Source: Candidatus Heimdallarchaeota archaeon (GTDB taxonomy: Archaea; Asgardarchaeota; Heimdallarchaeia; Heimdallarchaeales; Heimdallarchaeaceae). From it: 64,000 bases of DNA. Numbering within the stretch: position 1 is the first letter of the stretch; each line of letters starts with the position of its first letter. The stretch is taken from NCBI GenBank assembly GCA_016840095.1, contig JAEOSZ010000040.1, positions 1 to 64,000 of the forward strand. The letters run 5' to 3'. Under the pieces are notes generated by a model that saw nothing but the letters and a program-made list of their open reading frames with translations, was not told the DNA's origin and did no database searches. Both the position numbers and the translations under genes were made by a program. Positions 17,115 through 25,895 of this stretch are shown piece by piece.

Positions 17115-18029
17115 TTAACTTCCTTCTACAAGTATTCTCCGTTCTTCCTCTAGTAGCCGTATTTCTTCCTCTATCTCTCTGATATCCTCTTCAAGAGCTT
17201 CGTCTCTTGCAGCTTCTAACTCACTTTGTCTTTGTGATAATAGAACATCTGCTCTAACTTCAACTAAGGATCGTTGTTCTTCTGCTGGAATGAACATATT
17301 CGCATGGTGAAAGAACAATGTCTGATCATAATCCCTTTTCTTACCAGCTAAACGAAAAGTATAGGTTATGGTTTCTCTTTCATCTTTTGGTCTGTTAGGT
17401 CCTGCTGGAGGATGACTAAAATGCTGTTTCAAAATGTAGATTTTGATAGGTTCACCTGGAGGATCTATAACCTTTGTATAAAATCTTCGAATTCTTGTCA
17501 ATCTTTTTCTCTTTGAGGATTCTAACATCAAAGGTCTATGTTCTGGTTGATTTGTTTTCTTTTTTAGAACTCTAGTAACTCTCTTTGATGATTCCTCGAT
17601 TTCTTTTCCGGTTTCATCGTCTTTGTACCTAGTAACTATTGGTTCATAGGTTTTGAAAATCTGTACAAAAGGATATCTACGTTTACTTCTTCTCCTTCTG
17701 TCTCCTTGTCTGGCACTAAAAGCAATGATCAACTCCCATTCATGATCAATTTCCATATCATTGTTTGTGATTTCAATTTGTATGGTACATCGTTTACGAT
17801 TTTTCTTAGAGTTCAGTCTCTTTTTTCTCTTCCTAACTGGTCTTCCTCCTAAAGCTATGTAATCATATTTGTAATAATCTTGCAAAGATGCTTCAGCATC
17901 ATGTCTTACTATGGCTCCAGTAATGTTGAGTTTAGCATCACACAAACTCTTTAGCTTGTCAGTGTAACAGGATTTGACTGGGGATAAACTAAAAACTAAA
18001 TTTGGTTTTTGAGGGTCAAGTCCACTCAT
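17115..18029 (-). CDS. Unknown basic protein with C-terminal coiled coil
   Basis: 304 residues, not recognised. The middle is unusually rich in Lys and Arg (for example 'RPVRKRKKRLNSKKNRKR' near residue 65). The last 60 residues are an acidic coiled coil of Glu, Leu and Arg heptads ('EEDIREIEEEIRLLEEERR'). No signal peptide or membrane helix. The charge split suggests a nucleic-acid-binding body with an oligomerising tail. It stands alone between the small basic gene and a serine hydrolase. Confidence 0.6.
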   Translation of the reverse strand: MSGLDPQKPNLVFSLSPVKSCYTDKLKSLCDAKLNITGAIVRHDAEASLQDYYKYDYIALGGRPVRKRKKRLNSKKNRKRCTIQIEITNNDMEIDHEWELIIAFSARQGDRRRRSKRRYPFVQIFKTYEPIVTRYKDDETGKEIEESSKRVTRVLKKKTNQPEHRPLMLESSKRKRLTRIRRFYTKVIDPPGEPIKIYILKQHFSHPPAGPNRPKDERETITYTFRLAGKKRDYDQTLFFHHANMFIPAEEQRSLVEVRADVLLSQRQSELEAARDEALEEDIREIEEEIRLLEEERRILVEGS

Positions 18030-18123
18030 AAATTCTAGCTATCTTTTGAGAATATAAAAGAGTTTTTGTCTTTAAGAGTAACTACATTAACTGCTTTCTT
18101 TTTGGATTATTCTTCCAGTAGTT

Positions 18124-19299
18124 TTAGTTATTATTCTTTTTACTTTTTCTCAGAACGAAACTAGAAGTTATTACGAAAGATAAAATGATTAAAGTAGATT
18201 CAAATGATGTCTCCTCAATATACCCTTCTGCTGCAGCTTGAATGATATAATCAACAATCAAAGTAACAAATGGCCATTGACTTTCTGAAAGGCTTGAAGT
18301 GAAAACTGCAACAATATCAAACTCAGGTATAATTTGTATAATCTGTCCTGCCCACCCTAAGGCAAGATAGGAATTAATCTGAGGATAAACCCACCACTGA
18401 TAACCATAACTTGACCAATCACTAACTGCTACTGAATCATTTGATGCATTGATTACCCATTCCTCTGGTACAAGCTGTGTTCCATTCCATGATCCATTAT
18501 TTAGAAAAAGAAATCCGAATTTCGCCATATCTTGAGGTAAAAGATGCAAATCACTTCCTCCAAAGTAAAGTCCTTGTGGATCTTGCTCCCAGAAGTATCT
18601 AGAAATCCCTAACGGATCGAAAATGTGATCCTTCAGATATTGAAGAGATGTATCTCCAGTTGCATTTTCTATAATTGCAGATAAAAGATGAGATGCTCCA
18701 GAGTTGTACTTAAAAGCTGTTCCTGGTTCATTAGCCATCTCCCTACTAAGAATAAATTCTATCCAATTGTCACTTTCTTTCATTTGTCTGAAACTATTTT
18801 CTGGTAATAAGTAAGATATGTCTTCTTCCCATTCTATTCCTGATGTCATTGTGAGTAAATGAGCTATAGTGATATTCTCTTTGGATTCTATATTAGGAAC
18901 TGTCACATTTTGAAAAAAATCCATTATCCTTTGATTGACACTATCTATATAGCCTTCTTCAATTGCAATTCCGATTAGAGTAGACATAAAACTCTTTGTT
19001 ACTGAATATACTATATGCATAGTATTAGAAGTATAATATCTAGGATATTCTTCAACAACTAGATATCCATTCTTAACAAGTAGAATACTATCTATATCAA
19101 AATCATTTGTAGCAATGTACTCTAACATGCTCTCAATTGTCTGTTGATTCAAGTCTACTTCACTGAATGTCGCATCTTGCCAGCTATTTGTAGGCCAATA
19201 ATCTCTTTCTATAGAAATACTACTTGCATTGTAGTTGTAACTGGAATGCAATAGGAAAATACAAATCACTAAAGCAAACACAGTCTTCTTCAGCTTCAT
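18124..19299 (-). CDS. Exported class C beta-lactamase-like serine hydrolase
   Basis: 391 residues. Signal peptide about 1-25. The catalytic SxxK is SVTK within 'VYSVTKSFMSTLIGIAIEEG' and the YxN-type motif is 'YNSGASH'; the third motif region reads 'GWAGQIIQIIPEF'. This is the pattern of 6-aminohexanoate-dimer-hydrolase-like esterases. A C-terminal helix followed by 'RKSKKNNN' would anchor it on the membrane with the catalytic domain outside. It differs from the 1766 protein in length and motif 3, so it is not a recent duplicate. Confidence 0.87.
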   Translation of the reverse strand: MKLKKTVFALVICIFLLHSSYNYNASSISIERDYWPTNSWQDATFSEVDLNQQTIESMLEYIATNDFDIDSILLVKNGYLVVEEYPRYYTSNTMHIVYSVTKSFMSTLIGIAIEEGYIDSVNQRIMDFFQNVTVPNIESKENITIAHLLTMTSGIEWEEDISYLLPENSFRQMKESDNWIEFILSREMANEPGTAFKYNSGASHLLSAIIENATGDTSLQYLKDHIFDPLGISRYFWEQDPQGLYFGGSDLHLLPQDMAKFGFLFLNNGSWNGTQLVPEEWVINASNDSVAVSDWSSYGYQWWVYPQINSYLALGWAGQIIQIIPEFDIVAVFTSSLSESQWPFVTLIVDYIIQAAAEGYIEETSFESTLIILSFVITSSFVLRKSKKNNN

Positions 19300-19373
19300 A
19301 GGTCATTCACTTCTAAAAATGGACTATATACATTAATAAATCTCATCAAATGACTGTAAATCCTTCTTTCATG

Positions 19374-19382
19374 TTTTTATAA
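19374..19382 (+). promoter_or_regulatory. TATA box of the gene at 19410
   Basis: TTTTTATAA, 28-36 bases before ATG 19410, which supports that start over the listed TTG 19401. Confidence 0.5.
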
Positions 19383-19409
19383 TCAATTCTAACTGATTCT
19401 TTGATTGAC

Positions 19410-19775
19410 ATGGCTCTAATATGGGGAAGTACGAAAGAAATCCAAGAAGCAGCAAAAAACTCTTTCGAGGAGAATATAGAGCGTATTTTGAAGGAGAAAG
19501 GAAAAATCAAACTCGATGATTTGATCAAACTAATTAGTCATGATAGTAATCTATTAACTGATTACCAAAGACTCATAAAAGGGATAGAACAGCTGCTAGA
19601 AGAAGGAAAGATAATTGTGGATGAGAAGAAAAACATTCGAATGACAACATTATCTGTTCTAGGATCTAATGGTGTCGACGAAATACCAGTTTGGGATCTT
19701 ATTCACAAGGAAGAAGATATAGAGCTAAAAAAGGAGATAATTAGAAGATATAATGAAATTAATCCATTGCTCTAA
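19410..19775 (+). CDS. Small helical protein, possible winged helix
   Basis: 121 residues from ATG 19410. The middle ('KIKLDDLIKLISHDSNLLTDYQ' then 'IKGIEQLLEEGKIIVDEKKNIRM') has the helix-helix-helix-wing order of a winged-helix domain, without clear family match. The C-terminus is acidic. It ends two bases before the stop of the converging aldo/keto reductase. Function not assigned. Confidence 0.6.
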   Translation: MALIWGSTKEIQEAAKNSFEENIERILKEKGKIKLDDLIKLISHDSNLLTDYQRLIKGIEQLLEEGKIIVDEKKNIRMTTLSVLGSNGVDEIPVWDLIHKEEDIELKKEIIRRYNEINPLL

Positions 19776-19777
19776 CA

Positions 19778-20611
19778 TTATACTTTCCTTTTCCATTCTT
19801 TTGGTGATACTACTGGAGGGTGAATATATCTGATATTTCTTTCAAGAGCATCTATTTTCTTAATGTCCTCATCAGGAAGTTGTATGTTTAAAGCTTTAAA
19901 ATTATCAACCAAATGCTCTAAACTAGTTGCTTTTGGAATTGGGTAAGCTCCTTTACTAATCACCCAAGCTAGGCAAACTTGAGCAGGAGAAATCTTATTC
20001 TTTTCAGCTACTTCTTTGATAACTGGATCTTTCAAAACATGAGCTCTTCCTAAAGGAGAATAAGAAACTTGATGAATCTTATTTTTCTTATGGTATTCTA
20101 ATACTTCTGGCTGTTGAAGATATGGATGATGTTCGATTTGGTTGGCATAGATCTTCTTATCGATAACCTCATGTGCATCAGTAATCATTTTAGGAGTGAA
20201 ATTTGAAACTCCTATGTGCTTTATAATCCCTTCATCAACCAGAACACCTAAAGCACCAAGTGATTTTTCATGAGAATAACCTAATGCAAATGCTGGATAA
20301 TGAATATACATTATATCAATATAATCTAATTGAAGTTTAGTCAATGATTTGTAAGTTGACTTCACAGCACGTTTTGCTCTGACAGACAAAGGAAAAACTT
20401 TAGTTGCAACAATAACTTCATCTCTTTTTGTAATCCCTGTCTCGAAAACTTCTTTTAACCCATCTCCAACTCCTTCCTCGTTTCGATAAGCCTGAGCTGT
20501 ATCAATGAATCTATAACCCATTTTTAGAGCTTGAATAGTAGAATATCTTGCTTCGTAAGGTTTGAGAACCCAAGTACCTAGTCCAATTTTTGGGAGTTCC
20601 ACATCAGTCAT
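19778..20611 (-). CDS. Aldo/keto reductase
   Basis: 277 residues. Catalytic residues: Asp in 'RFIDTAQAYRNEEGVG' with its Tyr, Lys in 'VATKVF', and His in 'YIHYPAF'. The NADP-binding end reads 'YPIPKATSLEHLVDNF'. It is a member of the same superfamily as 15085 but clearly diverged. It ends close to the helical protein at 19410. Substrate unknown. Confidence 0.9.
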   Translation of the reverse strand: MTDVELPKIGLGTWVLKPYEARYSTIQALKMGYRFIDTAQAYRNEEGVGDGLKEVFETGITKRDEVIVATKVFPLSVRAKRAVKSTYKSLTKLQLDYIDIMYIHYPAFALGYSHEKSLGALGVLVDEGIIKHIGVSNFTPKMITDAHEVIDKKIYANQIEHHPYLQQPEVLEYHKKNKIHQVSYSPLGRAHVLKDPVIKEVAEKNKISPAQVCLAWVISKGAYPIPKATSLEHLVDNFKALNIQLPDEDIKKIDALERNIRYIHPPVVSPKEWKRKV

Positions 20612-20709
20612 GAGTTCTTTAAAATTCAGTTCTAAATAAAATTTTAGTATTAGGTCTTAAAAGATAATTTCTACTAAATATTTAAAATCTTGATATCTAA
20701 AGAATTTCC

Positions 20710-22275
20710 ATGGAATATCGACTTGTTTTTGATGCAGGTTCAATAGCATTGAAGTGCGCTATTGCTGATGAGACCAATTCCATCATAGCCCTGGAAAGTA
20801 TTATACCTAATGTTATTCATGCTCAGGATGGTTTTGGTAGATCCTGGGAATCAACCAATTACTGGAAAAAGTTAATCCAACTAGCAGAAAAAACAATCAA
20901 GAAGGCTGGAATTGAATCACAGAAAATCAGATACATAACTTCCAGTACAATCAGACCAAGTTGTGTTTTCACTGACGAAGAACTGAATCCTTTGTATATC
21001 GGTTCCAGTTTTGATATCTTGGGAATTCATTATGGAGACGAGATAGAAGAGCAATTCTTAGAATTGTCAGGAGAAGAGATGTTTCCTACAACTGGTCACT
21101 TCCCAATTTTTCTCATGCCTCCAGCAAGACTAGAATGGTTGAGAAATAACACTGAAACTATTAATAATAAGATTATAACAAACTATCTTCCTTTAGATAG
21201 TTGGATACTAGTTAAATTTGGAGGAGAATTGCATACTAATTATACTAGTGCTATGGAATCAGGATTCCTTGACATAAGAAGTAAACTTTGGCATAATGAG
21301 TGGCATACAATATTTGATGTAGATGATGATTTCTTCCCTTTCCCAGTTCAGTCTGGAGAAATAATAGGGAACGTTTCTAAAGCAATTGCAGAGAAATTAG
21401 ATTTAAATACAGAAGTTGAAATTGTTGCAGGAATAACAGATACTCAAGCAGCTCTTTTAGCTTCTGACTCAATTAAGCCAGGAGATATTAGTATAGTTTT
21501 AGGGAGTACGACTCCTGTTCAAGCAGTAGCAGAAAAATTCCATCTAAGTGAGAAAGAGCGAACTTGGACCACTGGAATATCCGTCAAAAATCTGTGTGAT
21601 AATTACGTGATTGAATCGAATGCAGGGATTACTGGACAAGTTATCAAATGGGCAGTACATTTGTTTGGATCCAAAAGCTCTGCTGATTTTAAGGAACCAA
21701 AATCCAAACAATATGATTTACTTAAAGAAAAGTATATTGAATTTGATAATTTTGAAGAAAAGGAATCTTTAGAATCTATCTCATCACAAAGTGTTTATGC
21801 AAACCTTGGTCCTTCTACTTTGGAGGCTTCTAGTAGTGAAAGATCTGGGGGAGAATTTTATTTTCCAAGTCCAGGAGGAGTAAATGAATTTTATATTAAT
21901 CAGAATCAGATGATAGGGGCTGTCTTTGATAACATTATGTTTGCTTCTACAAGGAATGTAGAGATTGCAAAGGAAATAGCTCAAATTGAGAATTACTCTC
22001 TTTCAGTTTTGGGCGGACCTTCTAGATTCAATCTTTTGGTTCAGAGAACAGCTGATTTACACAATGTTCAAACAAAATATCTTACTAGTCATGAAGCATC
22101 GATTAAAGGAATGCTAGTCTTATGTGATGTTGCAAGTGGAGAGATAAAAAACAAAACAGATTTACAAAGAAAACTAAAAGATAAAGGTGAATTGAAACAT
22201 CTAATCCCAAGAACTTCAATGCATAAGAAATTAGTTGAGAAATATAAGAAATGGGTGAGTATCACAAAAATCTAG
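20710..22275 (+). CDS. FGGY-family carbohydrate kinase
   Basis: 521 residues, normal length. The N-terminal ATPase lobe opens 'LVFDAGSIALKCAIAD' (phosphate-1 loop), with the FGGY mid-part 'AGITDTQAALLAS', 'IVLGSTTPVQAVAE', and a C-terminal lobe including 'SVLGGPSRFNLLVQRTADL'. It phosphorylates a sugar or polyol. It converges with a dehydrogenase-aldolase fusion 5 bases away, which would fit kinase-then-aldolase breakdown of a deoxy or pentulose sugar. The exact sugar (fuculose, ribulose, xylulose or AI-2-like) is not readable. Confidence 0.9.
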   Translation: MEYRLVFDAGSIALKCAIADETNSIIALESIIPNVIHAQDGFGRSWESTNYWKKLIQLAEKTIKKAGIESQKIRYITSSTIRPSCVFTDEELNPLYIGSSFDILGIHYGDEIEEQFLELSGEEMFPTTGHFPIFLMPPARLEWLRNNTETINNKIITNYLPLDSWILVKFGGELHTNYTSAMESGFLDIRSKLWHNEWHTIFDVDDDFFPFPVQSGEIIGNVSKAIAEKLDLNTEVEIVAGITDTQAALLASDSIKPGDISIVLGSTTPVQAVAEKFHLSEKERTWTTGISVKNLCDNYVIESNAGITGQVIKWAVHLFGSKSSADFKEPKSKQYDLLKEKYIEFDNFEEKESLESISSQSVYANLGPSTLEASSSERSGGEFYFPSPGGVNEFYINQNQMIGAVFDNIMFASTRNVEIAKEIAQIENYSLSVLGGPSRFNLLVQRTADLHNVQTKYLTSHEASIKGMLVLCDVASGEIKNKTDLQRKLKDKGELKHLIPRTSMHKKLVEKYKKWVSITKI

Positions 22276-22279
22276 ATAC

Positions 22280-24016
22280 TCAAATATTCATATCTTTCAT
22301 TATATCATAAATCTCTCTTTCTTCTTCTTCAGCTTCTTCAGGTATTGCATAAATAGTTCCAAGTAGTGAAGCTTTGTATTGTATCATAGCAGCCATTTCT
22401 ACTTGCTGACATACAGTCCATGCTTGTTCAAGAGATGACCCACATGCAACATTTCCATGATTTGCAATAAATACAGAAAGATTATCACCTAATGCTTCTA
22501 CAGCATTGTTAGCTAAATCATCAGAACCTGCCATTCCGAATTCTGCAACTTCACATCCACCAATGAAAGGAATTACCTCATCAACTATAGGACCAATAGG
22601 CATTCGAGCAATAGATAAAGCAGTAGAATAAGGAGCATGTGAATGTACTATGGCTTTGATATTTTTTCTAGCTTTGTAGATAGCTAAATGCAATCGTCTT
22701 TCAGATGTAGGATTTCTATGACCAGCTATTACGTCACCTTTTGCATCTATCAAAACCATATCTTCAATTCCCATCTCCTCATAATTTACAGAACTAGGTG
22801 TAACTAAGAAAGCTTCATCCATATTAGGTAAAGTTACTCTAGCAGAAACATTACCTGCGGTTCCTATGATAAAGCCTTTTTCAATCATCTCTATACAGAT
22901 GTCTATTATCTTTTGAATTGTACTCTTGTATAAACCCAAAGTCGGAATAATATCTTCGAACTCATTGGGTTGATCAGTTGTTTTGGGAGGAGGGATACCT
23001 TCAAGAACTTCCGGATTTTTGATGTTCTCTGGAATCTTATTATTGATAATTTTTTCAATACCATCGACCATCATCATAGAGTGGCGGTGATTTGTATCAT
23101 GTGTATCTCCACCAATATGAGGTGTAACTATTACGTTTTCAAGCTCAAGAAATTCATTATCTTGGTCAACAGGTTCTACTGAAAAAACATCAAGTGCAGC
23201 TCCAGCTATTTTGTTTTCTTTTAGTGCATCAAGAAGTGCATACTCATCAGTAACAGAAGCTCTAGCTGTGTTAATGAAATAAGCACTTCTCTTCATCAAC
23301 GCAATTTGTTCTTCACCGATCAAATCATCAGTTTCATCTGTTGGAGGACAATGTATTGTTACAATATCTGAATTAGCCATGAGATAGTTTAGATCAACAG
23401 ATTCTCCTTGAATAGCATTTAATCTTGCAGGAAATACATAGGGATCATATACAAGAAAATTTACTCCAAATGGAAGTAACAATTTAGCAACATTGAAACC
23501 TATTCTTCCCAAACCTACAATTCCAACAGTTTTACCTTTAAGTTCAAAGCCTTCAAATTCATTATAATATTTGATGTAATCTTCAAATTCATTTACTTCA
23601 AACTCACCTTCAGAATGTAAAATTCTTTCAACTGAATGCAATTTTCTAGCAAGGCTCAAAATCAGCCCTACAGTAAGCTCAGCTACTGAAACGGTGTTTC
23701 TATTAGGTGCATAAAGAACAGGAATTTTCTTGGCTGTGGCTGTTTCTAAATCAATATTGTTTGGATCTCCTCTAGTAGAACCTATTATCTTCAGATCGGT
23801 TTGTTCAATAACAGATTTTTTTACGTTATCACCTTCACAAATGAGTATTTCTGCCCCGATTTCCTTGATTTTTTGAATTAGATCTTCATCATTGAAATAG
23901 AGATTGCTAGTATCTCTCCAACTCTCATATACTACTTCATCTTTGAGTAAATTCCTTAACTTTTCAAGAGCTTCTAGCGAGAATTCAGCAGTAACATACG
24001 CTTTCATTTTCTTCAC
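22280..24016 (-). CDS. Fusion of D-2-hydroxyacid dehydrogenase and class II aldolase
   Basis: 578 residues, two enzymes in one chain. Residues ~4-325 are a D-isomer-specific 2-hydroxyacid dehydrogenase: Rossmann motif 'GIVGLGRIG', 'INTARASVTDEYAL', 'ALDVFSVEPVD', and 'TPHIGGDT' with the catalytic-region His. Residues ~355-575 are a class II (FucA/AraD-type) aldolase: 'GTAGNVSAR', 'PTSERRLHLAIY' with Glu, the metal pair in 'VHSHAPYSTAL', and 'ANHGNVACG'. A ~30-residue linker joins them. An aldolase product aldehyde or hydroxyacid could be passed on, which is inference. The SCP2 gene lies just upstream on the same strand, 6 bases apart. Confidence 0.9.
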   Translation of the reverse strand: MKKMKAYVTAEFSLEALEKLRNLLKDEVVYESWRDTSNLYFNDEDLIQKIKEIGAEILICEGDNVKKSVIEQTDLKIIGSTRGDPNNIDLETATAKKIPVLYAPNRNTVSVAELTVGLILSLARKLHSVERILHSEGEFEVNEFEDYIKYYNEFEGFELKGKTVGIVGLGRIGFNVAKLLLPFGVNFLVYDPYVFPARLNAIQGESVDLNYLMANSDIVTIHCPPTDETDDLIGEEQIALMKRSAYFINTARASVTDEYALLDALKENKIAGAALDVFSVEPVDQDNEFLELENVIVTPHIGGDTHDTNHRHSMMMVDGIEKIINNKIPENIKNPEVLEGIPPPKTTDQPNEFEDIIPTLGLYKSTIQKIIDICIEMIEKGFIIGTAGNVSARVTLPNMDEAFLVTPSSVNYEEMGIEDMVLIDAKGDVIAGHRNPTSERRLHLAIYKARKNIKAIVHSHAPYSTALSIARMPIGPIVDEVIPFIGGCEVAEFGMAGSDDLANNAVEALGDNLSVFIANHGNVACGSSLEQAWTVCQQVEMAAMIQYKASLLGTIYAIPEEAEEEEREIYDIMKDMNI

Positions 24017-24022
24017 TTCAAT

Positions 24023-24832
24023 TTAGAACATTAATTTTCTCAACTTTAACATGTTTTTCATTTCACCTTTGACTTCAAGACTACCACTTGAATATGCTTT
24101 AATTGGGTTAATCTGTTTAGTCATCATTTTAACGAAAATTGTTGAATCCATTTTCACTTGAACAGCAGCTTCTTCATCAGTACCTTCTGAAAGATTTATT
24201 CCTTCATCACCATTTATAACAAACAAGTAGGATTTTGAGATATCAGGAAAAGTCATCATTAGCGTATTATACCAATTTCGAAATGCTTTCTTAACTTTTT
24301 CAGTATTATATCTGTCAACAATATTCTGAAGACCATCTTCATAGGAGAAATCTCCAATATCAATGTCTTCTTTTTTTGATACTTTTGCTGGCTCAGATTT
24401 CTCTGTAGGTTTTCCGACAGACTTTGTTACAGGTTTCTTTTCCTCTTTGACTGATGATTTCTTTACAACTCGTTCTTCTTGTACAGCTGTATCAGTAGTT
24501 CGAACAGTTCCTGGTCTAACAATTTGTAGACCTCCACGTCCTGCAGATGGGCTGAAATCTGTTAGTTCTTTTTCAATTTCATGACTCATTCCTTTCATCT
24601 GCAAGTTCTTAATTGCTCCATAACAACCTAACACTATTAGAAGGAAGCCTAATGATGCACTCACAAGAAGGAAGACAAAAAGTAGAGTAACATATTGAGG
24701 TACAGAAGCACCATATTCTAGTAATCGTGTAATTAGAACTACTGCTAACCCTATTAATCCCAAACCTGTGATCAAGAGACTAAAAACTGTCAACTGATTA
24801 TTGACAATTTTGTGTTTAATTCTTTGAACCAT
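24023..24832 (-). CDS. Membrane-anchored SCP2 sterol-carrier-domain protein
   Basis: 269 residues. Two hydrophobic helices (about 16-36 and 46-70) are followed by a long Lys/Glu/Ser-rich linker (about 90-160) and a C-terminal SCP2-like lipid-binding domain (about 165-269) with 'INGDEGINLSEG', 'DSTIFVKMMTKQINPIKAYSSG' and 'LEVKGEMKNMLKLRKLMF'. SCP2 domains bind lipids in a hydrophobic tunnel. Upstream of the dehydrogenase-aldolase gene by 6 bases, so probably one transcript, though a functional link is not obvious. Confidence 0.82.
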   Translation of the reverse strand: MVQRIKHKIVNNQLTVFSLLITGLGLIGLAVVLITRLLEYGASVPQYVTLLFVFLLVSASLGFLLIVLGCYGAIKNLQMKGMSHEIEKELTDFSPSAGRGGLQIVRPGTVRTTDTAVQEERVVKKSSVKEEKKPVTKSVGKPTEKSEPAKVSKKEDIDIGDFSYEDGLQNIVDRYNTEKVKKAFRNWYNTLMMTFPDISKSYLFVINGDEGINLSEGTDEEAAVQVKMDSTIFVKMMTKQINPIKAYSSGSLEVKGEMKNMLKLRKLMF

Positions 24833-24943
24833 AAGTTATTCTTGATTTTGAGTTTATAAAGTTTAATCCGAAACTACTATTTCCTATAATTGTGAGAAAT
24901 TTTTGCCGAGTTTATATTCTAAACTGATTAATATATATCAGAG

Positions 24944-25005
24944 GAAGCTAGTAAACTATCCTAATAGCTGCTTTATCCCCATCCTTTATTTCTTCTGCTA
25001 GCTTC
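24944..25005. repeat. 8-bp inverted repeat upstream of the SCP2 gene
   Basis: GAAGCTAG (24944-24951) and CTAGCTTC (24998-25005) are separated by 46 bases in the gap between the MoaD-like stop and the SCP2 start. Possible operator or 3' structure; no further support. Confidence 0.3.
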
Positions 25006-25012
25006 TCTCCCC

Positions 25013-25294
25013 TTATCCCCCTGAGATAAAAGGAATAATAGAAATTACTTGATTGTGTTTGAGGATAAACCCGTCAAGATCTTCTTTGGCTAAGTTATCT
25101 TTATCGACTTGAATAAAATAAAATTCTCGAATCTTTCCATCTGTATAAAGCAACTTTTCCAGTTCAGGACCAAATTTAGTTACAAATATATCCAATGCTT
25201 CAGTAACAGTTGTAGATTCATCAACATCAAGTAGAACATATCTTTCTTTAGTTATTGACCTAACTTGACCAAAGCATTGAATAGAAATTTCCAT
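25013..25294 (-). CDS. MoaD/ThiS-type ubiquitin-fold protein ending in GG
   Basis: 93 residues from ATG 25294 (the listed GTG is three codons earlier). Beta-grasp order is visible: 'MEISIQCFGQVRSITKE', helix 'TVTEALDIFVTKFGPELEKLL', 'HNQVISIIPFISGG'. The terminal Gly-Gly is the residue activated by an E1/MoeB-like enzyme, for sulfur transfer (molybdopterin/tungstopterin, thiamin, tRNA) or protein tagging (SAMP). A tungsten enzyme at the window start makes a pterin role attractive. No E1-like gene is in this window. Confidence 0.85.
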   Translation of the reverse strand: MEISIQCFGQVRSITKERYVLLDVDESTTVTEALDIFVTKFGPELEKLLYTDGKIREFYFIQVDKDNLAKEDLDGFILKHNQVISIIPFISGG

Positions 25295-25313
25295 AATTAA
25301 CACAGTATGTTGA

Positions 25314-25323
25314 ATTATTTAAG
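25314..25323 (-). promoter_or_regulatory. TATA-like element of the MoaD-like gene
   Basis: Around 25314-25323 the minus strand carries an AT-rich TATA-like element, 20-29 bases before ATG 25294. Confidence 0.35.
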
Positions 25324-25331
25324 AACTCTCA

Positions 25332-25895
25332 TCATTCAAAATTCTCAATAAACTTCTCTTTTATTTCTATAGGATGCCAAGGAATATTTTCTAAGTTTTC
25401 AATATCATCCTCAACAATAATATGGAGAACAGCTGTTTGCTTACTGGTTAGGAGAATCTCAAATGCTTCATTTAGAGATAAAGGGCTTGTAATTGAATTT
25501 AAACTCCCATAATGTTGAATGCCCAAACCTTCCAGAAGTTTAAGATAATCTAAAGATGATGAAACTGTTTCTTGTCCTCCTGTGGTTGCATAGGATTGGT
25601 TATCAATTATTATCATTTTGAGGTTTGATGGTAGAATATTTCCAATGGTTGTCATCGAACTTAAACCCATCAAGAAATTTCCATCTCCTGTAATTACTAA
25701 CGTTTGTTTTTTTGGTTGAGCTAAAGCTAAACCTAATCCAATAGACATAGGCAAACCCATCGACCCTCGGAGATACACTTGAGGTTGCGGGAGAAAATTA
25801 TAGACTTGTCTACTAACATTACCATTGGAACTAACAATAAGAATGTCATCAGTGATGAATTCTTTGAGAGATGAAATTACTTCTTCTCCTCTCAT
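25332..25895 (-). CDS. ThDP-dependent decarboxylase, beta (pyrophosphate-binding) subunit, ComE-like
   Basis: 187 residues. The thiamin-diphosphate motif is 'TGDGNFLMGLSSM' followed by 'IIIDNQSYATTG' (GDG-x-NN type). Similar to the beta subunit of sulfopyruvate or phosphonopyruvate decarboxylase. Its ATG overlaps the stop of the alpha subunit by one base, so the two are translationally coupled. Substrate (sulfopyruvate for coenzyme M, phosphonopyruvate, or another 2-oxoacid) cannot be set from the sequence. Confidence 0.85.
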   Translation of the reverse strand: MRGEEVISSLKEFITDDILIVSSNGNVSRQVYNFLPQPQVYLRGSMGLPMSIGLGLALAQPKKQTLVITGDGNFLMGLSSMTTIGNILPSNLKMIIIDNQSYATTGGQETVSSSLDYLKLLEGLGIQHYGSLNSITSPLSLNEAFEILLTSKQTAVLHIIVEDDIENLENIPWHPIEIKEKFIENFE

